This document shows positions 27,028 through 34,455 of a stretch of DNA of 64,000 nt, in pieces. The notes below the pieces were generated by a model. That model saw nothing but the letters and a program-made list of their open reading frames with translations, was not told where the DNA came from and made no database searches. This DNA is from Cytophagales bacterium (GTDB lineage Bacteria > Bacteroidota > Bacteroidia > Cytophagales > 172606-1): positions 51,421-115,420 of the forward strand of contig JAUJNL010000005.1 of assembly GCA_030448185.1 (NCBI GenBank). Reading direction: 5' to 3'. Position 1 is the stretch's first letter; each line of letters starts with the position of its first letter. Both the position numbers and the translations under genes were made by a program.

Positions 27028-27471
27028 CTACGCATTCACCGAATCATACACAATCACCTTCGTCCAAAGATTGGAACATTCTTCCACAAATTTCAGGTGC
27101 GTAGGATGGTTCTGGTATGCATCCTGGTCTTTGCGGTTGTCAAAAATCAGCAGCAGCGAAAATTGGTATGAGGTATCAATCACCGGGCGGTTGGTATCGG
27201 CGGGTACGCCAATGTGTACCGTTTTAATGGTTTCGATCTTGGTAAGGGTCTGCAAGCCTTTCAGCAACCGGGCATGATCTTCCTTGCTGGCCGGATTTTT
27301 CAGCCAGAAATACACGTGATGCACAAACATAGAAGTAGATTTTAAGGAGTTAGTTTGAGAAAATAAGGGAAGCGTTAAACCAGTGGTGGCAAGGACACCT
27401 ATGGTTTGCTTCATAAATGTCCGTCTGACTATTTTCTGGCTAACGGGACCGTTTTCGGGTGAATGGATCAT
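27028..27471 (-). CDS. Dabb (stress-responsive A/B barrel) family protein, exported
   Basis: The 147-residue product has a twin-arginine-like signal (VRRTFMKQTIGVLATTGLTL) followed by a Dabb domain: FVHHVYFWLKNPASKEDHAR, KTVHIGVPAD, FSLLLIFDNRKDQDAYQNHP and HLKFVEEC. Dabb proteins form small ferredoxin-like barrels; some are cyclases but most are uncharacterised. It is divergent from an AraC-type regulator (99 bases apart), which may control it. Confidence 0.88.
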   Translation of the reverse strand: MIHSPENGPVSQKIVRRTFMKQTIGVLATTGLTLPLFSQTNSLKSTSMFVHHVYFWLKNPASKEDHARLLKGLQTLTKIETIKTVHIGVPADTNRPVIDTSYQFSLLLIFDNRKDQDAYQNHPTHLKFVEECSNLWTKVIVYDSVNA

Positions 27472-27570
27472 AAAAGAGCCTTAACTTAGAATAATAATGG
27501 GGTAAAGGTAGCTGCCTTCATACGGGTATTTCTTGTATAAATTCATCATTTCCCGGTATTTTGCCTATGT

Positions 27571-28443
27571 ATGAAGCGATTTAACCAGTACGAGCCCTTT
27601 AATATTTCCCGCTTTGAGCTGACCCAATGGCCATATCCGCTCCACAACCACAACCATTTTGAGATTATTTTCATCCACGAAGGCACGGGCTTTCATTTAC
27701 TTAACGAACACCGGTTTGCGTATCAGGCTGGTGATGTATTTTTATTAGGACCGCAGGATGCCCACTTGTTTGAAATCAGCACGCTTACCCGGTTCTGCTA
27801 CGTCCGTTTCACGGAGTTGTTTTTTCAGGGGGATCAGAAAGAATGGAAAGAAAAGCACTGGCAGCAAACGATTGAGTACCTGTTTCATACCCCTTACCAG
27901 GCTTGCGGCAGCCTGGTGAAAGATGCTGGCGAAAAGAGGCAACTTGATCACTTACTCAACGTATTGCTTCATGAATACGACCACCGGAGCCAGCAGTTTG
28001 CCGACAATATTCTTGATTATACCATACGGTCTATTGTGAGTATACTGGCCCGCAATATTTCGGTCCAGGCTTTTGGTGACTGGCCCGCAGGTGTAAAGCG
28101 TTCCCTGGCCCTGGAGCAGTTGCTGGTATACATCAGGCAGCACATTTATGAGCCCGAAAAACTCCGGATGGAGCATCTGGCTGACCAGTTTCACTATTCA
28201 CCCAACTATCTGAGCATTTTTTTCAAACGGCAGACTGGTGAATCCTTGCAGCAATATATCCTGCGGTACAAGCTCAAACTGGTAGAAACCCGTCTGCAGT
28301 TCAGCAACTGGAGTATTTCGCAGATTGCCTTCGAACTGGGGTTTTCGGATGAAAGTCATTTGAGCAAGCTTTTTAAGAAATATTACCTGCTTACTCCCGG
28401 TGAGTTCCGCCGGCTACCGGAGCAAAAGGCAATCGCTAAGTGA
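27571..28443 (+). CDS. AraC family transcriptional regulator
   Basis: The 290-residue protein has an N-terminal cupin sensor (PYPLHNHNHFEIIFIHEGTG, YQAGDVFLLGPQDAHLF). The C-terminal AraC double helix-turn-helix spans about residues 190-285: MEHLADQFHYSPNYLSIFFK, SISQIAFELGFSDESHLSKL and FKKYYLLTPGEFR. Regulators of this type usually respond to sugars in Bacteroidota. It lies among glycoside hydrolase genes and divergent from the Dabb gene. Confidence 0.93.
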   Translation: MKRFNQYEPFNISRFELTQWPYPLHNHNHFEIIFIHEGTGFHLLNEHRFAYQAGDVFLLGPQDAHLFEISTLTRFCYVRFTELFFQGDQKEWKEKHWQQTIEYLFHTPYQACGSLVKDAGEKRQLDHLLNVLLHEYDHRSQQFADNILDYTIRSIVSILARNISVQAFGDWPAGVKRSLALEQLLVYIRQHIYEPEKLRMEHLADQFHYSPNYLSIFFKRQTGESLQQYILRYKLKLVETRLQFSNWSISQIAFELGFSDESHLSKLFKKYYLLTPGEFRRLPEQKAIAK

Positions 28444-28529
28444 ATGACTGGATGGGTATATGGGTAAATTACGCCAACATTCTAGGGTAAACTACGTAGT
28501 GTATATGAAACCACTTTAACCTTAATCCC

Positions 28530-28739
28530 ATGAGCTTGAACGAAATAATCGTAGTAGACAAGACGGAACTTGATCAGATACCTGATCTGAAAAGCAAGCT
28601 TTTTGCGTTGGTTGAACAGATGGAAGAAACCGGCCATAACTATACCTTTCTACCACGCCCCGATAATATGCAATTGTGCACCCGGTTGCTAGAGACCCAC
28701 GATGTCAGTTATTGTTTTCCCGGTCTTGCTTCCCAATAA
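28530..28739 (+). CDS. Small hypothetical protein
   Basis: A 69-residue frame, MSLNEIIVVDKTELDQIPDL onward, with a balanced composition and a helix-like middle (LKSKLFALVEQMEETGHNY). I recognise no family. It starts 87 bases after the AraC stop. It could be a real small gene or a remnant. Confidence 0.4.
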   Translation: MSLNEIIVVDKTELDQIPDLKSKLFALVEQMEETGHNYTFLPRPDNMQLCTRLLETHDVSYCFPGLASQ

Positions 28740-29158
28740 ATTATTGCCAGTATGATTGTGATACTTAATTATTATTGTTCTTTTCCTCCGGAGCCTCTCT
28801 TCATGGAGGCTTCGTTCGGTTCTGACAGAGTGGAATAAAATCAATTTAACTTTTTGGGCTACCTGGTAAGACAGCGCCTTCCCCGGCGGCGACCTTGCTC
28901 TGGAAAGGCTTGTATACAAATCTTTTGCTAATCTACCCGCCATAGCGGCTCCGGCTCCAACAGAGACCCAATAAAAACAACGGCCTCGTCCGGTATCGGG
29001 CGGGTAAAAAAGGCATTATTATCCGCACCGTCTTCGTTCGCACTTTTATAAAATGGCTTTTATCCGGTAAGATTGATACCCGGAGAAAATGCGTTTACGT
29101 CAACCCAGCGGCTGCAAGCCCAATCTCCGAAAGCAAATCTATATTTAGGACTTTAGCA
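28740..29158. other. Intergenic stretch without a supported gene
   Basis: It contains an imperfect hairpin (GAGCCTC/GAGGCTTC, about 28790-28813). TATATTTAG about 20 bases before the GH127 start is one base from the TAnnTTTG consensus. Nothing else is recognisable. Confidence 0.4.
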
Positions 29159-29803
29159 ATGAGAAACCAATTTGTACTGGCCTGCCTGACCATTTCCCTG
29201 TTTACCGCCTTTACCACCCAGCATTCGATCCGTTCAAACGGTAATCCGTCAGCCACCGCCGAGACTTTCCGGGAACCGGTGTATACCCCACTTCCCCTGG
29301 GAGCCATCAAGCCTAAGGGCTGGCTATTAAATCAGCTGCAAATCATGCGGAATGGTACTACCGGGCACCTGGACGAGGTATACGATAAAGTTAAAAAGGA
29401 TAATGGCTGGCTCGGCGGCAAAGGAGACGGTTGGGAAGAAACCCCGTATTGGCTGGATGGCGCCGTTCCGTTGGCTTACCTGCTGGAAGACAAAACCCTG
29501 CAGGAAAAAGTCCTGAAATACATTAACTGGACTCTCTTACACCAGCGGCCTTCTGGCTACTTCGGCCCCATTACCAAAGCTGAATGGGAACAGGGCGCCC
29601 AGATTACCCCCGAAACCTGCGGACAGGGCGAGGATTGGTGGCCCAAGATGGTCATGCTGAAAGTAATGCAGCAGTATTACTCCGCTACCGGCGACGGGCG
29701 GGTTATTAAGTTTATGACCCATTACTTCAATTACCAGCGGCAGGCCCTGCAGAAGTGCCCCGTGAAACATCCTTTTTCTGCTGTGCTGATTAGCTCTCAT
29801 TAG
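29159..29803 (+). pseudogene. GH127-like beta-L-arabinofuranosidase, N-terminal fragment
   Basis: The 214 codons have a signal peptide and the start of the DUF1680/GH127 family: PLPLGAIKPKGWLLNQLQIM, WEETPYWLDGAVPLAYLLED, CGQGEDWWPKMVMLKVMQQY and FMTHYFNYQRQAL. Family members have about 600-800 residues, so roughly two thirds are missing. After KCP the sequence turns into VKHPFSAVLISSH and stops. No catalytic Glu/Cys region is found in the 230 bases before the next gene, so the 3' part has been deleted. Confidence 0.85.
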
Positions 29804-30039
29804 GCTTAATAACAAAGTTGATAACGATTTTTTAACTACTATCCAAGTAAATTCAATTTAAATAATTGCAACTAACTTCTCTTCATCGCGTAAAACTTGC
29901 ACAGTTACCTTCTAAACTGTAATTGAGGTACGGAACGAACCTTCTGTAAATGAGCTTATTCTGACCTGTTATTACAGAAGGGGTAACCGGTTAATCAGTT
30001 TTTATCATTTTTAAAATCATTTTAAAAACTATTTGAGTT

Positions 30040-30696
30040 ATGGCAGAGATCAATATTGAGCCGAGAAGCAAAAGACCAATTTGGCCGTGGATTCTAGGAG
30101 TCCTCTTACTAGGAGGATTAATTTGGTTCTTAACCAGGGACCGTGACCGAGACCCAGCTTCTGCACCGGTAGCGGTAGGCGCCGCCGCAAATGATGCAGC
30201 GGATGCTGCCGGAAACGCAGTAGAAAATGTCGGTGATGCGGCAGCAAATGTCTGGAGCAAGATTGACAGGAATGCTCCCAAAGTTGATATACCGGAGTTG
30301 AAGATTAACTCACCGGATTTTGAAGCCCGGGGCAATGACCAATACACCATTTACTCATTGGGCGAAAATCTACTGTTTGACACCGATAAGGCTACCTTAC
30401 GGGCCGATGCTGCGCAGAATCTGAAGCAAGTAGTCGCTTCCATTAAGCAGCGTCATCCCGAGGGACAAATCCGGGTGTATGGCCACGCAGATGCTACGGC
30501 CGGTGCGGAACATAACAAAGAATTGTCAGAGCAGCGGGCTGAAGCAGTGAAAAACTGGCTGACCAGCAATGCCGATATGGATGCCTCACGTATTTCGATC
30601 GTGCCCGTTGGGGAAAATAAACCGGTTGCTTCTAATCAAACCGAAGCAGGACGTCAGCAGAACCGGCGCGTGGAAATTGTTTCTGTTGACCAGTAA
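30040..30696 (+). CDS. OmpA-domain membrane protein
   Basis: The 218-residue protein has a short N-terminus (MAEINIEPRSKRPIWPWILG), one membrane helix (about 16-32), an Ala-rich linker, and an OmpA/MotB peptidoglycan-binding domain at about 105-215. That domain carries LLFDTDKATLRADAAQNLKQ, VYGHADATAGAEHNKELSEQ, RAEAVKNWL and RQQNRRVEI. It should tether a membrane to the cell wall. Together with the YsnF/PRC gene at 31005 it repeats the arrangement at 21823-23558. Confidence 0.92.
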   Translation: MAEINIEPRSKRPIWPWILGVLLLGGLIWFLTRDRDRDPASAPVAVGAAANDAADAAGNAVENVGDAAANVWSKIDRNAPKVDIPELKINSPDFEARGNDQYTIYSLGENLLFDTDKATLRADAAQNLKQVVASIKQRHPEGQIRVYGHADATAGAEHNKELSEQRAEAVKNWLTSNADMDASRISIVPVGENKPVASNQTEAGRQQNRRVEIVSVDQ

Positions 30697-30711
30697 GTGT
30701 AACTGGGCGGG

Positions 30712-30905
30712 TGTTTAAAACCTCATCCCCAGTCTACTTCAACTACGCTCAGCGCAGGCGTTAGCTTCGCTGATCCAGGGTTCTCCTGCTGAGAAGGGGA
30801 ATTACAATCGTTGAAATCAGAAAGTCCCTCTCTTCATCCGGAGCATTAAGCCCATGAAGAGGAGTGCGAAGAAAGGGGAGGAATTTAGGGTGAGGTGTTA
30901 AAATA
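30712..30905. repeat. Inverted element with TTAGCTTCGCTGA core (copy c)
   Basis: TTTAAAACCTCATCCC at the left and GGGTGAGGTGTTAAAA at the right form the ends with mismatches. The 13-base core lies at 30761-30773. CCTCTCTTCATCCGG and CCCATGAAGAGGAG make an internal hairpin. It fills most of the 308-base gap before the YsnF gene. Confidence 0.6.
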
Positions 30906-31004
30906 CTAGCTGCATACCAAACAATTCGGGGAGTATCCCTGAATGCTACTTATCCGGGCAGCGTTTTGCCCCGGGAAAAATCAAACCCAAACCGTTAAGA
31001 AATC

Positions 31005-32312
31005 ATGTCACAAACTGTAATTGGAATTTTTGATAACGCCAGCCAGGCGCAGGAAGCCGTAAGTCAGCTGGTTAGCAACGGCTTTAGCCAGGACAGCATT
31101 GATGTATCGGCCCAGAACGCCACTGGCACTACCCAGGCTGATAATGATAGCCGGGTAGAACGTTTCTTTGATAATTTATTCGACAACCGCGACGAAGCCA
31201 GCAGTTACTCGCAGATGGCCCGGCGCGGCTCTATGGTAACTGTGCACGCAAAAACGACGATGGAAGCGCAACGTGCCTCTCAGATTCTGGACCACTATGG
31301 CGCCGTAGATGTCAACGAAAGGGCTCAGCAATTCGGTAGCACCGGTCGTATGGGTACCAGTGATGCTTCCAGTGCGTCAGTGCCTGTAATTGAAGAACAA
31401 TTACAGGTGGGCAAAAGAGAAGTAGAAACGGGTGGTGTGCGGGTAAGAAGCCGCATCATTGAACGGCCCGTGGAAGAAAGCCTGCGTCTCCGGGTGGAGC
31501 ACGTACACGTAGAACGCATTCCAGTAAACCGTGTGGTTACGGATGCCGATGTGAATGCTTTCCAGGAGCGGACTATTGAAGTAACTGAACAAGCTGAGGT
31601 ACCGGTGGTAAACAAAGCCGCCCGGGTAGTGGAAGAAATATCCCTCGAAAAGGAAGTGGAAGAACGGGAAGAAACCATCCGGGATACGGTACGGAGTACT
31701 GATGTGGAAGTTGAAAATGTTACTGGTGACAACTTTACAACTGGGACGACTGCAGGAGGAATTGCTGCGGGAGGACAAACCCTTGGCGGATTGGCTAACG
31801 AGAGTGACCGCGATGAGAGTGCTTTTCTTACGTCCGCTAACCAAGGCTGGACCAGTACCCTTAAGCGTATGAAGGAAGTAGAAGATGATTACAAGGTATC
31901 CGATGAAGATCCGGATGTGCGCGGATGGGACGTAGTAGGACGTAATGGCGAGAAAATCGGTGAAGTAGATGAACTGATTGTAGACACCCAGGCGCTGAAG
32001 GTTCGTTATCTGGATGTAGATATGGACGACAGCCTGCTGGATATGGATGATGAAGAGCAGCACTTCCTGCTGCCAATCGGGGCTGCCAACCTGGACTACG
32101 ATAATAAAAATGTTATGGTAGCTAACCTGGATGCGGCATCGGTTTCTCAACTTCCGGCTTACCGCGGTGACACCATTACCAGAGAGTACGAACATAGTGT
32201 ACTTGCTGCTTTATCTCCTGGTTATACGGCGTCAGTCAATGAAAATGAGTTTTATGATCACGATAATTTTAATTCTGACCGGTTCTACGGTTCCCGTCCT
32301 TCTCAGCGGTAA
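31005..32312 (+). CDS. YsnF/AvaK (DUF2382) protein with PRC-barrel domain
   Basis: The 435-residue protein has three parts. Residues 1-105 are a GSP17M-like domain (VIGIFDNASQAQEAVSQLVS). Residues 128-245 are the YsnF/AvaK domain with repeated strands (VIEEQLQVGKREVETGGVRV, RIIERPVEESLRLRVEHVHV, VVEEISLEKEVEEREETIRD). Residues about 285-390 are a PRC-barrel (VEDDYKVSDEDPDVRGWDVV, IGEVDELIVDTQALKVRYLD, HFLLPIGAANLDYD). The tail FYDHDNFNSDRFYGSR matches the protein at 22206. YsnF proteins are general stress factors. No signal peptide is visible. Confidence 0.93.
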   Translation: MSQTVIGIFDNASQAQEAVSQLVSNGFSQDSIDVSAQNATGTTQADNDSRVERFFDNLFDNRDEASSYSQMARRGSMVTVHAKTTMEAQRASQILDHYGAVDVNERAQQFGSTGRMGTSDASSASVPVIEEQLQVGKREVETGGVRVRSRIIERPVEESLRLRVEHVHVERIPVNRVVTDADVNAFQERTIEVTEQAEVPVVNKAARVVEEISLEKEVEEREETIRDTVRSTDVEVENVTGDNFTTGTTAGGIAAGGQTLGGLANESDRDESAFLTSANQGWTSTLKRMKEVEDDYKVSDEDPDVRGWDVVGRNGEKIGEVDELIVDTQALKVRYLDVDMDDSLLDMDDEEQHFLLPIGAANLDYDNKNVMVANLDAASVSQLPAYRGDTITREYEHSVLAALSPGYTASVNENEFYDHDNFNSDRFYGSRPSQR

Positions 32313-32360
32313 ACCGAGTACCTGCCCGTAGAAGGGGCCGTAAGTTGGATACTAATTTAT

Positions 32361-32400
32361 AACAGGAGTAGTCTGGTTTTCAGACTACTCCTGTTATTTT
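32361..32400 (+). terminator. Terminator of the YsnF/PRC gene
   Basis: AACAGGAGTAGTCTG / CAGACTACTCCTGTT is a perfect 15-bp stem with a GTTTT loop, followed by ATTTTATT. Confidence 0.85.
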
Positions 32401-32449
32401 ATTATAGCAAACAATCCGCCAGCTATACCGTTTGTAGTACTGTACCCAG

Positions 32450-32556
32450 TAATGCTAAATTCTAAATGTTAAAGGTTAAGTGAAGAGGAGCTAAAATATT
32501 AATTATAGCAATCATTGATACTATTTCCATTTAGCGCTTAGCATTTAAAATTTACC
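32450..32556. repeat. AATGCTAAATT repeat family, copy 2
   Basis: AATGCTAAATTCTAAATG and TTAAAGGTTAAGTGAA on the left, CATTTAGCGCTTAGCATT and TAAAATTTACC on the right. It aligns over its length with 33433-33535, in the same orientation. Confidence 0.65.
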
Positions 32557-32603
32557 ATTGTCCGGTGCCCTTGCTGCGGGTAGTATCCAAAATATCTACT
32601 TCT

Positions 32604-32921
32604 ATGGCTTCCAAAATGAGTTGCAGCGTAATTGCCAACAACCGGATTGTATCCCTTGACCAACTGACGGCCAAGCAACAATCCAGGTTTTCGGATAATG
32701 TCCACGATATTGTATTGCTGCTAACCGAGATCTCCTGTTCGTATCATCCGGAGTTTGATCAGAAGCTGATTGTGAGTTTTAAGAAAGATAAAATAGATTA
32801 TACGCTGCTAATCTGCTGCTGCCCTCATTTCCACAGCCTGGTAAAGTTTTTATCCCGCCCTTCGCCCATTAAACTTAACTTTATTTATCGCCGGCGTTCA
32901 AATATTATTCCCCTGAATTGA
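32604..32921 (+). CDS. Hypothetical protein
   Basis: From ATG 32604 (MASKMSCSVIANNRIVSLDQ) the product has 105 residues. The middle alternates helix and strand (HDIVLLLTEISCSYHPEFDQ, KLIVSFKKDKIDYTLLICC). I recognise no family. It overlaps the convergent gene 32898-33395 by 24 bases at the 3' end. The pair is flanked on both sides by AATGCTAAATT repeats. Confidence 0.55.
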   Translation: MASKMSCSVIANNRIVSLDQLTAKQQSRFSDNVHDIVLLLTEISCSYHPEFDQKLIVSFKKDKIDYTLLICCCPHFHSLVKFLSRPSPIKLNFIYRRRSNIIPLN

Positions 32922-33395
32922 ACCGGCAGGCACTTCCTCGGTGCCGGCAGACTGGCCGGATGCCATTTTCCATTCCTGGGGTATATCGGCTTGGGCAATA
33001 TAAACGCCCTCCCGGGGATGAATAAATTCAATATCCGGCTTAAAATAGAAGTAAACGTGGGCCGTTTTAAAAGCGTAATTCTTCGGATGAACCAGTTTCT
33101 CCAAGAGGCTGTCAGAAACGGCAAATTCCATGACCTTGTTATTTTCCATCACGCATTCGCAGATGGTCATGTGCGGAATGGAAAAATGACTATCTGGGAC
33201 ACCATCCGTTGATTGGGTAAGCTGATATACTGCGTCTTTCCGGATATGGATGTTTTTTATCGGTCCGGCTGCCTTCAGTACCGACAACCATTGATACTTC
33301 CAGTTACTGGAGCTATCTTCTCCGCCGTGGTACTCGTCGGCGTATATCTGGTTAAAATTAGGATTGTTTTGCTGAAAGGTAACATGAATTTTCAT
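32898..33395 (-). CDS. Hypothetical protein
   Basis: I use ATG 33395 (MKIHVTFQQNNPNFNQIYAD), giving 165 residues; the open frame extends upstream only through repeat sequence. Segments include HIRKDAVYQLTQSTDGVPDS, MTICECVMENNKVMEFAVSD, AHVYFYFKPDIEFIHPREGV and DIPQEWKMASG. There is no signal peptide or known motif. The beta-rich pattern suggests a small globular protein. Confidence 0.6.
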   Translation of the reverse strand: MKIHVTFQQNNPNFNQIYADEYHGGEDSSSNWKYQWLSVLKAAGPIKNIHIRKDAVYQLTQSTDGVPDSHFSIPHMTICECVMENNKVMEFAVSDSLLEKLVHPKNYAFKTAHVYFYFKPDIEFIHPREGVYIAQADIPQEWKMASGQSAGTEEVPAGSIQGNNI

Positions 33396-33432
33396 GAGTT
33401 CACGGGGAGAGTAAGCTGGTATAAAATATGGA

Positions 33433-33535
33433 AATAGTAAATTCCGAAGGTTAAATGAAAAGAAGATAAAGGGCTTGCCATCAATGATTCGTACCCGTTT
33501 CATTGAGCATTTAACATTCAAAATTTAGTATTACC
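33433..33535. repeat. AATGCTAAATT repeat family, copy 3
   Basis: AGTAAATTCCGAAGGTTAAA and TTCATTGAGCATTTAACATT are the ends. It is about 1 kb from copy 2 in direct orientation. The remaining 170 bases to 33706 show nothing recognisable. Confidence 0.6.
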
Positions 33536-33706
33536 GGAAATACCTTTAACGCAGATTACCGGAAAAGGGCTGACTGTTTGGATAGTTCTTTGGTAACTAC
33601 TTTAATTTAAAGAATGAACCTTACCGGAACACAAATGATAGCCCACTCAGCTAGTTCCTTTGATCAGCCAGATAAGCTTTATTGTCGTAAAGCTGTCTGA
33701 AATTGT

Positions 33707-34015
33707 TTACAGTCCGATGTAGTAATCGTAGCCCCGTTCGGCCCAGTAATCAGATGGTGCCGATTCGCTTCAGGTGCTTTACGCCATACTTGACCGGAAT
33801 AATCAGCCGCAACGGGTAGCCATGATTTTCGGGTAACTCCTTGCCGTTCATTTCGTAGCAGAGGATAGTTTGGGGATGCAGGGCACTCTCCATATCTAGC
33901 CCGATGTAGTAGGCCTCGTCGGGGGTACGCATCCCTACATATGGCGGCGTGAATCCCAGGGCATGTATTTTAAAAAGCCAGCCAGGGCGTTGAAATTTTG
34001 GTTATTATAGTCCCA
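33707..34015 (-). pseudogene. Remnant of a YedY-like molybdopterin oxidoreductase (C-terminal end)
   Basis: Fragments in different frames give the end of the sulfite-oxidase/YedY molybdopterin family. HWDYNNQNF and ALAGFLKYM come first, then DEAYYIGLDMESALHPQTIL, CYEMNGKELPENHGYPLRLI and IPVKYGVKHLKRIGTI, and finally DYWAERGYDYYIGL before a stop at 33707. A short deletion with frame change separates KRIGTI from DYWAERG, and another break lies near 33940. The N-terminal part with the cofactor Cys is gone. The remnant ends where a LacI fragment on the other strand begins. Confidence 0.75.
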
Positions 34016-34032
34016 GTGTTCTTTTTTTAATC

Positions 34033-34254
34033 TGGCTGAACCGGCAGATCGCCGTTGCCGGATTTGGCAATGAACCGGTAGCCGCCGTGATTCAACCCGG
34101 CTTGACTACTATTCACCAGCACCCAGTTGAAATTGGTAAGAAAGCTGCCCAATTGTTTCTAAATCAAATGATTCACCCGGAGGAATTTATTCCCCAAACC
34201 CACGTAATTTCCGGTGAGCTGATCATCCGGGAGTCAACGCGAAAAAGTAAATAA
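34033..34254 (+). pseudogene. C-terminal fragment of a LacI family regulator
   Basis: An open frame without a start codon encodes IAVAGFGNEPVAAVIQPGLT, TIHQHPVEIGKKAAQLFL and ISGELIIRESTRKSK, the standard last 70 residues of LacI-type repressors. The DNA-binding and most of the sugar-binding domain are absent. It abuts the YedY remnant, so the join probably marks an old deletion or rearrangement. Confidence 0.8.
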
Positions 34255-34455
34255 GCTGCGGGCAAGCAGTAATCAGGTTTGCTGATGCTTGCAAATTTTA
34301 AAGCAGCGCTGAAATACCTATGGAACTGCCCAAAATATAATTTTCAAATTATTTCGGTAAGTTTCTGTGAAGAAGATGAAAAGCCACGGTTTTACCCGGA
34401 GGGTACTATCCTGATTCAGTATTGCCAAAAATTTACTGTCAATTTAAACCTGCTA

